The notes beneath the pieces are model-generated. The model was not told the origin of the DNA. It made no database searches and saw only the letters and a program-made list of their open reading frames with translations. This document shows, piece after piece, positions 57,028-64,000 of a stretch of DNA of 64,000 nt. The DNA comes from an uncultured Fidelibacterota bacterium. Lineage in GTDB: Bacteria; Fidelibacterota; Marinisomatia; Marinisomatales; UBA1611. The translations under genes were made by a program, and so were the position numbers. The stretch spans positions 1-64,000 of the forward strand of contig CAJWLO010000001.1 in NCBI GenBank assembly GCA_913043235.1, given 5' to 3'. The number at the start of each line of letters is the position of its first letter. Position 1 is the stretch's first letter.

Positions 57028-58505
57028 AAGTATTTTTTCCAAGCTTCTTCGGACTCTGGCCAACGGGCTGTTACTTTTTTAAGATTTGTCCAAAACTCAA
57101 CTCCGCTTTTACCTGTAATATCACCATGACCATACTTTGATTCATTCCAACCTCCAAAACTGTATGGTTCGCGGGGTACGGGTACCCCAATATTTATTCC
57201 CACCATTCCAGATTTTGAAGCTTGTGAAATAGTTTTTGCAACTTCTCCTGATGTGGTGAATACTGCCGCAGCATTCCCATAAGGGTTGTTATTTTCAATT
57301 TTCATGGCATTCTCCAATGTGTCTGTGCGAATAATAGATAATACAGGCCCAAAAATTTCTTCTTTTGCACACGGCCATTCCGGGTCCACACCATCAAGAA
57401 TTGTAGCACCTAACCAGTACCCGTTTTCATAGCCTTTGGGTGGTGGTGATACGCGCCCGTCAATTAAGACTTTGGCCCCCATTTTTTCTGCATCATTAAT
57501 ATAGCTTGTAATGCGATCCAGCGACGGTCTACTAATTATAGTTCCCATGTCTACACCAAGGATAAAATTTTTTGCTTCTTCTACTAATTGCTCAATAATA
57601 GGATTCACATTTGCAACACCTACAGCTACACTAGCTGCCATACATCTTTGTCCTGCGCTGCCCATGGAACTTGCCAGGACTCCTTTTGCAGTAGACTCTA
57701 GGTCAGCATCCGGTACTATTATCATATGATTTTTTGCACCTCCAAGACAAAGCGCTCTTTTACCAACTTTTGTGGAACGTGAATAAACAATTTTAGCAAT
57801 AGTTGAAGATCCAACAAATGCAACTGCTTTTATATCTGGATGGTCGCAAATTCCTTCAACTATTTTTTGGGAGCCATTCAAAACCTGAAATACACCATCT
57901 GGTAAACCTGATTCCTTTAAGTATTCAGCCATCTTCAGCGCAGAGAGAGGTGTTTGCTCTGATGGTTTTAAAATAAAACAGTTTCCGGTTGTTATAGCTA
58001 AGGGAATCATCCATAAGGGGACCATGGCTGGGAAATTAAATGGTGTAATGCCCGCCACAACACCTAGAGGTTCATGGGTCATGGTACAGGTGATTCCATT
58101 TGCAACCTGAGAAGAGTCGCCTCTTAAAACGCTGGGTAAAGATGTAGAAAACTCTACCACTTCTTTACCTCGGATGATGCTGCCCTTGGCATCTTCAATG
58201 GTCTTACCGTTGTCTAGTGCAATAAGATGAGCCAATTCATCCATATTTTTTTCCAAAATTGTTTTGAATTGGTACATTATCTCAGCTCGATCGCGGATGT
58301 TTAATCTGGACCAGCCTGGAAACGCTTTTTTTGCAGCATTAACAGCTTGTTCAAGGTCATCAATATTTGAATCTGGTACAGAGGCTATTTCTTGGTCAAA
58401 ATAAGGAGAGACAACTGAAATTGTTTTAGTGGAATTAGAATCATGATATCCGCCGCAAATCCAATTATTTTGTGGTCCAAAACTCTCAAACTGTATATGA
58501 TTCAT
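57024..58505 (-). CDS. mmsA: Methylmalonate-semialdehyde dehydrogenase (CoA-acylating)
   Basis: A 493-residue NAD- and CoA-dependent aldehyde dehydrogenase converting methylmalonate or malonate semialdehyde to propionyl-CoA or acetyl-CoA. The catalytic cysteine is C288 in GQRCMA. The MMSDH-specific context is present: GITPFNFPAMVPLWM, and GGAKNHMIIVPDA where ordinary aldehyde dehydrogenases have ELGGK/N with the general-base Glu. Loss of that Glu is typical of CoA-acylating members. It is the last gene of the aldehyde dehydrogenase/aminotransferase operon, 11 bp after the second aminotransferase. This suggests beta-alanine, valine or thymine/uracil degradation feeding acyl-CoA. Confidence 0.92.
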   Translation of the reverse strand: MNHIQFESFGPQNNWICGGYHDSNSTKTISVVSPYFDQEIASVPDSNIDDLEQAVNAAKKAFPGWSRLNIRDRAEIMYQFKTILEKNMDELAHLIALDNGKTIEDAKGSIIRGKEVVEFSTSLPSVLRGDSSQVANGITCTMTHEPLGVVAGITPFNFPAMVPLWMIPLAITTGNCFILKPSEQTPLSALKMAEYLKESGLPDGVFQVLNGSQKIVEGICDHPDIKAVAFVGSSTIAKIVYSRSTKVGKRALCLGGAKNHMIIVPDADLESTAKGVLASSMGSAGQRCMAASVAVGVANVNPIIEQLVEEAKNFILGVDMGTIISRPSLDRITSYINDAEKMGAKVLIDGRVSPPPKGYENGYWLGATILDGVDPEWPCAKEEIFGPVLSIIRTDTLENAMKIENNNPYGNAAAVFTTSGEVAKTISQASKSGMVGINIGVPVPREPYSFGGWNESKYGHGDITGKSGVEFWTNLKKVTARWPESEEAWKKYF

Positions 58506-58516
58506 CTTTTTCCCTT

Positions 58517-59788
58517 TTAAGCATTTGTTATAGCAGCAGAAAGTATTTCCAAACTTTGATCTAAATCATCATTCCCTATGGTAAGAGGCATTAAAGTTCG
58601 AATAACATTCCCATATGTTCCTGCGTTAATCATTATTAAACCGTGTTCCAGAGCGTATTGATGAATTCGTGATGTACGGCTCTTGTCCGCTTCTCCGGTT
58701 TCTGGATTAATAATGATAATTCCTTGCATAGCGCCCAGACCGCGAATTCCACCAATCCAAGGGCAATAATTCCTGATACTTTTAATTTTGTAGCGAACCT
58801 TTTTTCCAATCTCAATTGCACGTGTGGAAAGTTGTTCATCCTCTATGATATCTAGAACAGCCAATGCAGCGGCGCAAGCCACAGGGTTTCCACCGAAAGT
58901 TCCTCCAATTCCTCCAACATGAGATGCATCCATAATTTCAAGTTTTCCCACAACGCCGCTCAGAGGCAATCCACCAGCGATTGATTTCGCAAGAGTAATT
59001 AGGTCTGGTTCCACATCAAACTGCTCTATGGCAAAAAGGGTTCCAGTTCGTCCGAAACCTGTTTGAATCTCATCGACCACCATTACAATATCATGTTTAC
59101 TACAAAATTCTCTTAGATTTTTCATAGCGTTAATAGAGACCGGGATGAATCCACCCTCACCCGCAACGGGCTCAATAACAGCACAAGCAATAGTTTTAGG
59201 GTCAAAATCAGATGATATTAAATTTAAAATTTTATCTTCCGATGGAAATTCAAGACGATGGATATTTGGTAAAAATGGACCAAATCCTTTTTTGTATGGA
59301 TCTTCCTTGTAAGTCATGGACATAGTCATTTGTGTTCTTCCGTGAAAAGCATGAGAGAACACCAGGATTCCACTTCTGCCGGTATAGGATTTTGAGATTT
59401 TGACTGCATTTTCTACGGCTTCTGCTCCAGAATTGAAAAATGCTGCTTTACAGTTGTTTGATATTGGAACCAAATCGGATAGTTTTCTGGCGAGTGTGAT
59501 ATAAGACTCATATGGAGCAACAGTAAAGCAAGGATGAATAAATTTTTCTAATTGTGTTTTTATAGCTGAAATAATTCTGGGGTGGGAATGCCCAATATTC
59601 ATTGTGCCTATCCCACCGGCATAATCAATAAAAACATTCTCATCAACATCGATTAAATTAGAACCATCGGCTTTTTTTATATATACTCCACAAACTGAGC
59701 CATGACCATCTGCTACGCTTTTTATACGTTTTTGATTCATTTCTTTTGAGTTTGGACCTGGGATCTCTGTTTTAATCAGGACTTTCAC
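58517..59788 (-). CDS. Class III aminotransferase (4-aminobutyrate/omega-amino acid type)
   Basis: A 423-residue PLP enzyme of the class III (omega) aminotransferase family. The PLP lysine is K268 in TLAKSIAGGLPLS. Other signatures are AAFFNSGAEAVENAVK, VFSHAFHGRTQMTMSMT, the cofactor-ring Asp in VVDEIQTGFGRTG, and GGTFGGNPVACAAALAVL. The closest well-known relatives are GabT-type 4-aminobutyrate aminotransferases, although related enzymes use beta-alanine, ornithine or diamines. It begins 3 bp after the second aldehyde dehydrogenase and precedes MMSDH by 11 bp, which suggests its aldehyde product is oxidised within the operon. Confidence 0.88.
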   Translation of the reverse strand: MKVLIKTEIPGPNSKEMNQKRIKSVADGHGSVCGVYIKKADGSNLIDVDENVFIDYAGGIGTMNIGHSHPRIISAIKTQLEKFIHPCFTVAPYESYITLARKLSDLVPISNNCKAAFFNSGAEAVENAVKISKSYTGRSGILVFSHAFHGRTQMTMSMTYKEDPYKKGFGPFLPNIHRLEFPSEDKILNLISSDFDPKTIACAVIEPVAGEGGFIPVSINAMKNLREFCSKHDIVMVVDEIQTGFGRTGTLFAIEQFDVEPDLITLAKSIAGGLPLSGVVGKLEIMDASHVGGIGGTFGGNPVACAAALAVLDIIEDEQLSTRAIEIGKKVRYKIKSIRNYCPWIGGIRGLGAMQGIIIINPETGEADKSRTSRIHQYALEHGLIMINAGTYGNVIRTLMPLTIGNDDLDQSLEILSAAITNA

Positions 59789-59791
59789 AAG

Positions 59792-61273
59792 TTAAGTTTT
59801 TCTACCCGCATCTAGGTTGTAAGGAAACCAGTAATCTTTTTTTCTAATTTGGTAATCAATTAAAATATGTTTTGATTCCCTGAACTCATCGAGCCCTTCG
59901 ATCCCTAGTTCACGACCCCCTCCAGACATTTTCATTCCTCCGAATGGGGCAGCTTCATTATCGGTTAAAGGATCATTTATCCAGAAAGATCCGGCCTTGA
60001 TGTCATCAGCCGCAGTAAGTGCTTTTTCCATATCATTTGTGTAAATATTACAACCGAGACCGTACTGGGAATTGTTAGCGAGCTCAATAGCTTCATCAAG
60101 GTTTTTAACTTTTTGAATTGGTATTATAGGACCAAATGTTTCCACATTCATCATTTCCATTTTAGAGCTAACCCGATCAAACACTGTGGGTTTATAAAAA
60201 TAACCCTTTTTGAATTTTTTCGATCGACGGCCTCCAAACAGTAACCGCGCACCTTCCGTATGAGCCCGTTTTACTTTTTCTTCTACCTTTTTAAGCTGAG
60301 CTTTGGAGACCATGGGTCCCATGTCTGTTTGTCCCTCCATAGGGTCGCCCAATCGCACGTGTTTTGTTTCTTCTACAACAGCTTCAATGAACGCCTCTGC
60401 GATTGACTCCATTACAAACACACGCTCTAGTGATGTACAAACTTGACCCGCATTCAATAGCCCCCCCCAAGCTGTGCCTTTAGCGGCTATTTCTATATCT
60501 ACATCATCACAAATAATAATAGGATCATTACCACCTAATTCTAAGCTTGTTTTTTTTAGTTGCTTCGCAGCCATAGCCGCAATTTTTTTACCTGTTTCTA
60601 CGCTCCCCGTAAAAGCGACTGCTCTTGTGTCCGGATGTTGTACCAAAGCTGCGCCCGTTTCACCATAACCAGTTATCGCGTTTATAATACCCTTAGGTAA
60701 ATGATCGCAGGCAACTTTAAGCCAGTGAAGAATCGAGAGAGGTGTTATTTCAGATGGTTTTACTACAACAGTATTCCCAGCCGCCAAAGCAGGCGCCACC
60801 TTCCAGGCCATAAGCAGAAGAGGGTAATTCCAAGGTACGATACACCCCACAACACCGTAGGGCTCTTTCACTACCATGCTCATTGATCTTGGGGTTACTG
60901 GGGCGACAACTCGCCCTCGCTGATCACGGCCGATCTCAGAATAATATTCAAAAATGGAAGCGACCCATTCAATCTCGTCAAGGCATTCAATAAGAGGTTT
61001 TCCGCTCTCTGCAGTAATAATTGATGCAATTTCTCTATCATGGGCCCTGCTTTTAACAGCAACTTCTCGTAGTAAATCTCGCATATCAAGCGAACCTAAT
61101 AATTTCCATTTTTTCCAAGCCGACTTTGCAGCAGACACAGCATTGTCTACATCAATAGGTGAACTGTTTGGCACTTCAGCAATAATCTCTTCTGTGAATG
61201 GGTTTTCTACTGAAAAAGTTTTCACGTTTTTGGCTTCTTGCCAACGGTTATTAATATAATTTTTTCTAATCAT
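59792..61273 (-). CDS. NAD(P)-dependent aldehyde dehydrogenase (copy 2)
   Basis: A 493-residue aldehyde dehydrogenase. The nucleophile is C279 in AGQVCTSLERV, the general base is E245 in LELGGND, and cofactor-binding pieces are VVGCIVPWNYPLLLMAWKVA and AFTGSVETGKKIA. It resembles betaine-aldehyde/succinic-semialdehyde-type dehydrogenases. It is clearly a paralogue of the enzyme at 62565-64000; both contain DPIIICDDVDIEIAAKGT-like and AGQVCTS-ER segments. Its ATG overlaps the preceding aminotransferase stop by 4 bp. The likely role is oxidation of the semialdehyde made by a partner aminotransferase. Confidence 0.9.
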   Translation of the reverse strand: MIRKNYINNRWQEAKNVKTFSVENPFTEEIIAEVPNSSPIDVDNAVSAAKSAWKKWKLLGSLDMRDLLREVAVKSRAHDREIASIITAESGKPLIECLDEIEWVASIFEYYSEIGRDQRGRVVAPVTPRSMSMVVKEPYGVVGCIVPWNYPLLLMAWKVAPALAAGNTVVVKPSEITPLSILHWLKVACDHLPKGIINAITGYGETGAALVQHPDTRAVAFTGSVETGKKIAAMAAKQLKKTSLELGGNDPIIICDDVDIEIAAKGTAWGGLLNAGQVCTSLERVFVMESIAEAFIEAVVEETKHVRLGDPMEGQTDMGPMVSKAQLKKVEEKVKRAHTEGARLLFGGRRSKKFKKGYFYKPTVFDRVSSKMEMMNVETFGPIIPIQKVKNLDEAIELANNSQYGLGCNIYTNDMEKALTAADDIKAGSFWINDPLTDNEAAPFGGMKMSGGGRELGIEGLDEFRESKHILIDYQIRKKDYWFPYNLDAGRKT

Positions 61274-62568
61274 TGTTTAATGGATTTGAATGATTCAGAA
61301 AGAATAGATAAAGATTCGTGAATTTCATCTTCTCCAATATTCAAAGCAGGTGAGATCCTAACACAATTCCCATATAAACCACCACGCCCAACCAGCAAAC
61401 CTCTTTTTTTAGTTTCTTCCATTAAATTATCAACTGCCTTTGGGTTTGGTGTGCGGTCTTGTTGTGTTTCATCAACAACAATCTCCAGCCCAATCATAAG
61501 TCCTTTTCCGCGCACATCACCGAGTATGTTTTTATTATCAGATTGTATTTTTTTCAAACCATCCATCATCAGCTTTCCCATATTATGGGCGTTTTTCTTT
61601 AGGTTGTCCCTCTCTATAATTGTTATGGTGGTATCCGCAGCAGCGCAGCTAACAGGATTGCCTCCAAAAGTAGATATAGTATTTTTTTGCATAGAATCAG
61701 AAATGTCTTTTGTTGTTATAACAGCCGCTAATGGCATACCGTTGGCAATGCCTTTTGCGACCGTGATTATATCAGGTTCTACACCAGAATGTTCAATCCC
61801 CCATGTTTTTCCGGTTCGTCCAAAGCCAGTCTGAACTTCATCAGAAATAAATATTCCACCATGATTACGGACGATATCAGCTATAATTCCAAAATATTCA
61901 TCCGGGGGTGTAATAAACCCTCCTACGCCTTGAATTGGTTCTGCTAATACACCTGCAATTTTTCCAGTTGTAGTAGTTTTAATTAGCTCTTCTACATCTT
62001 CAGCGCATGCAATTCCGCAGTCTGGGTACGTTAGTTTTAAGGGGCAACGATAACAATAGGGCGCAAGAGCATGTTTTACGGCACCTACCTGGGTGGGCAA
62101 AGCTCTCCAGGGAGCATGGGCAGTAAGAGATTGGGCAAGAAGAGATCTTCCTGAATACCCATGACGCAGAGCAATCAGTTCTGAGTTTTCAGTATAAAGT
62201 TGGGCCATCATTACGGCTGTCTCATCCGCTTCTGTTCCTGAAGCATTGAAAAAAACTTTTTCGAGATTACCTGGAGTTATATTGATAAGACGTTCAGCAA
62301 GTTCAACAACGGGAACACTGGGGTATAAAGATGATATATGAGTCAAACGATCAATCTGAGCTTTTGCAGCTTTGTTAACTTCATCATTTGCGTGTCCAAT
62401 CGAAACAGTAAGAATACCGCCAAAAAAGTCCAGATAGGTATTTCCATCACAATCTGAAACGTGGAACCCTTTACCATCTGTGATTACCAAAGGTTCTTCA
62501 TAGAAGGTTTTTACGGCATCAAAGAGATACCGGTTATGTTTTTTTCTTATGGATTCACTGCTGTTCAT
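61270..62568 (-). CDS. Class III aminotransferase with four-cysteine insertion
   Basis: A 432-residue PLP-dependent class III aminotransferase, related to AGXT2/beta-alanine-pyruvate and 4-aminobutyrate enzymes. The PLP lysine is K272 in VAKGIANGMPLA. Family motifs include FFNASGTEADETAVMMA, ALRHGYSGRS, ISDEVQTGFGRTGKTWG and STFGGNPVSCAAAD. A C-x2-C-x8-C-x3-C cluster (C172, C175, C184, C188) sits in a surface insertion between YC and EDVEE and could bind a metal. Both ends overlap neighbouring aldehyde dehydrogenases by 4 bp. Substrates are inferred to be omega-amino acids. Confidence 0.87.
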   Translation of the reverse strand: MNSSESIRKKHNRYLFDAVKTFYEEPLVITDGKGFHVSDCDGNTYLDFFGGILTVSIGHANDEVNKAAKAQIDRLTHISSLYPSVPVVELAERLINITPGNLEKVFFNASGTEADETAVMMAQLYTENSELIALRHGYSGRSLLAQSLTAHAPWRALPTQVGAVKHALAPYCYRCPLKLTYPDCGIACAEDVEELIKTTTTGKIAGVLAEPIQGVGGFITPPDEYFGIIADIVRNHGGIFISDEVQTGFGRTGKTWGIEHSGVEPDIITVAKGIANGMPLAAVITTKDISDSMQKNTISTFGGNPVSCAAADTTITIIERDNLKKNAHNMGKLMMDGLKKIQSDNKNILGDVRGKGLMIGLEIVVDETQQDRTPNPKAVDNLMEETKKRGLLVGRGGLYGNCVRISPALNIGEDEIHESLSILSESFKSIKQ

Positions 62569-64000
62569 TGCCCACCCTTATCACCAAACCACCAAGATTT
62601 ATTTCTATAATCATAATCAATAAAAATATGTTTTACTTCCCGAAATTCTTCAAGGGCTTCTATACCATGTTCCCGCCCGATTCCAGACTGTTTCATGCCC
62701 CCAAATGGTGCAGCGATATTTTCCATCAGGGGATTATTGATGCAGATTGTACCTGATTTAATTTTATTTGCAGCCGTAAGAGCGCGTTCAATATCTTTTG
62801 TAAAAACTGTACATCCTAAACCATATTTTGTCGAATTTGCCATTTCAATAGCTTCATTCATGGAATGAATTTTTTGTACTGGAATAATTGGGCTAAAAGA
62901 CTCTTCTGTAACAATATCCATTTCATCTTTTATTTTATCGAACACAGTAGGTTCAAAAAAATACCCTTTAATATATTTATCCGATCTTTTTCCACCTGTA
63001 AGAACCCTGCACCCCTGTTCTTTTGCTAAATTTACTTTCTCGATAGCATTGTTAAGTTGCGCCATGGAAGCCATGGGGCCCACATCGGTGGCATCATCCA
63101 TAGGATCACCGATTTTTACTTTCTTTGCCTCTTCAACCAAAGCATCGGTAAACTTTTTGGCTACATTTTCATAGACATAAACCCGCTCCACAGATGTACA
63201 AACTTGACCAGCATTAACAAAGCCGCCCCAACAGGTTCCTCTAGCTGCAATTTCAACATCCACATCATCACATACAATCACTGGGTCTTTACCACCCAAC
63301 TCAAGTGACACCTTTTTAAGGTTTTCTGCAGCTAGCCGGGCTATTCTTTTCCCGGTTCGAACTGAGCCAGTGAATGTAATAATGGGTACATGAGGGTGTT
63401 TAACCAGCGTTTCGCCTGCTTCTTGTCCAAAACCTGTAACCACATTTATAACCCCAGGAGGCATTTCTCTTGCTGCCAATTCTACCCAATGCAGAATGGA
63501 GAGGGATGAAACCTCACTTGGTTTCATTACAATTGTATTTCCCGCAGCAAGAGCAGGCGCAAGTTTCCATCCCATTAAAGACAGGGGGTAGTTCCAGGGA
63601 ATAATGCAACCCACAACCCCATAGGGTTCATATTGAACAAGAGACATGGATTTTTGATCTACAGGCGCAACAAGCCGGCCTACCTGATCTCGAGCAAGTT
63701 CACTATAATATTCAAGGTATTCAGCTAAATCATCAATTTCAGTTAATGCATCTTTGAAAGGTTTCCCCATTTCTGAAGAGATTGTTTTAGCAAGAGTTTC
63801 TGCGTGCTGTCGAGAATTGTTTGCAAGAGATCTCAAGAAATCACGACGTTCACCAGCTGTTAATCCGCTCCAGTCTTTAAATGCCGCTTGAGCGGCCCTA
63901 ACAGCATTATTTATATCTGGTTCACTGCTCGCAGGGATTTGAGCAATTATTTCTTCCGTAAAAGGGTTGACCCCATCAAATGTTTTTCCGAATTCTGCAT
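62565..64000 (-). CDS. NAD(P)-dependent aldehyde dehydrogenase (copy 1; N-terminus beyond window)
   Basis: Aldehyde dehydrogenase whose reading frame remains open to the right edge, so the initiator is outside the window; about 478 residues are visible. The visible start reads GVNPFTEEIIAQIPASSEPD, aligning with the same region of the copy at 59792-61273, so only a dozen or so residues should be missing. Catalytic segments are LELGGKDPVIVCDD and NAGQVCTSVERVYV, with the cofactor region VVGCIIPWNYPLSLMGWKLA. The 3' end overlaps the aminotransferase start by 4 bp. It is the first visible gene of the duplicated aldehyde dehydrogenase/aminotransferase operon. Confidence 0.92.
   Translation of the reverse strand, partial: AEFGKTFDGVNPFTEEIIAQIPASSEPDINNAVRAAQAAFKDWSGLTAGERRDFLRSLANNSRQHAETLAKTISSEMGKPFKDALTEIDDLAEYLEYYSELARDQVGRLVAPVDQKSMSLVQYEPYGVVGCIIPWNYPLSLMGWKLAPALAAGNTIVMKPSEVSSLSILHWVELAAREMPPGVINVVTGFGQEAGETLVKHPHVPIITFTGSVRTGKRIARLAAENLKKVSLELGGKDPVIVCDDVDVEIAARGTCWGGFVNAGQVCTSVERVYVYENVAKKFTDALVEEAKKVKIGDPMDDATDVGPMASMAQLNNAIEKVNLAKEQGCRVLTGGKRSDKYIKGYFFEPTVFDKIKDEMDIVTEESFSPIIPVQKIHSMNEAIEMANSTKYGLGCTVFTKDIERALTAANKIKSGTICINNPLMENIAAPFGGMKQSGIGREHGIEALEEFREVKHIFIDYDYRNKSWWFGDKGGQ

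Noticed and set aside
63834-63836. TTG codon as the start of the right-edge aldehyde dehydrogenase
   Set aside because: The frame continues upstream to base 64000 with residues that align to the N-terminus of the paralogue, so the gene is simply cut by the window.

Overview
The window reads as an origin-proximal chromosome segment of a Gram-negative bacterium of the FCB group, most likely Candidatus Marinimicrobia (SAR406). The lineage is an inference. It rests on several secreted proteins that end in a QNxPNPFNP-type C-terminal sorting domain, a TonB-dependent receptor with a carboxypeptidase-regulatory N-terminus followed by a PorV-like porin, lamin-tail-domain surface proteins, and one well-matched Bacteroidota-style promoter. 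No rRNA, tRNA, CRISPR array, insertion sequence or phage gene was seen.

Layout. Positions 1-25060 are entirely minus strand. Leftmost is the replication block dnaN-recF-DUF721(dciA-like)-gyrB-gyrA (gyrA runs off the left edge). Next (6269-14362) is a six-gene signalling operon: TPR lipoprotein, TonB C-terminal domain protein, beta-propeller sensor with a SpoIIE/PP2C phosphatase, RsbW-like kinase, STAS anti-anti-sigma protein and class III adenylate cyclase. Positions 14702-25060 hold rpmH-yidC-mnmE-mnmG-mfd and two SurA/PpiC-type foldases. rpmH is followed by yidC with no rnpA between them. A perfect 16-bp parS site lies inside the 5' end of mfd, and a degenerate copy sits on the mnmG start codon.

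The 25061-25231 gap between divergent rpmH and dnaA is the likely oriC: AT-rich, a near-consensus sigma70 promoter and two DnaA boxes 11 bp apart. Gene direction switches here, as expected at a replication origin.

Right of the origin: dnaA, a 3203-residue secreted multidomain surface protein, ssb, a PlsC-type acyltransferase, an EamA transporter and an M20 peptidase (the last two on the minus strand). Then come a second lamin-tail secreted protein and, on the minus strand, a SAM methyltransferase, a thiamine-diphosphate lyase of the HACL2/ILVBL type and an AI-2E transporter. A small orphan protein, an HMG-CoA-lyase homologue with the signature Cys replaced by Ser, and another sorted secreted protein follow.

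Positions 49480-57027 form a translationally coupled cluster: TonB-dependent receptor, large secreted protein, PorV-like protein and a pyridoxamine-phosphate-oxidase-fold protein. The right end (57024-64000, minus strand) is a compact catabolic operon: two aldehyde dehydrogenase/class III aminotransferase pairs, apparently a tandem duplication, followed by methylmalonate-semialdehyde dehydrogenase. It probably feeds omega-amino acids or amines such as beta-alanine or GABA into central metabolism.
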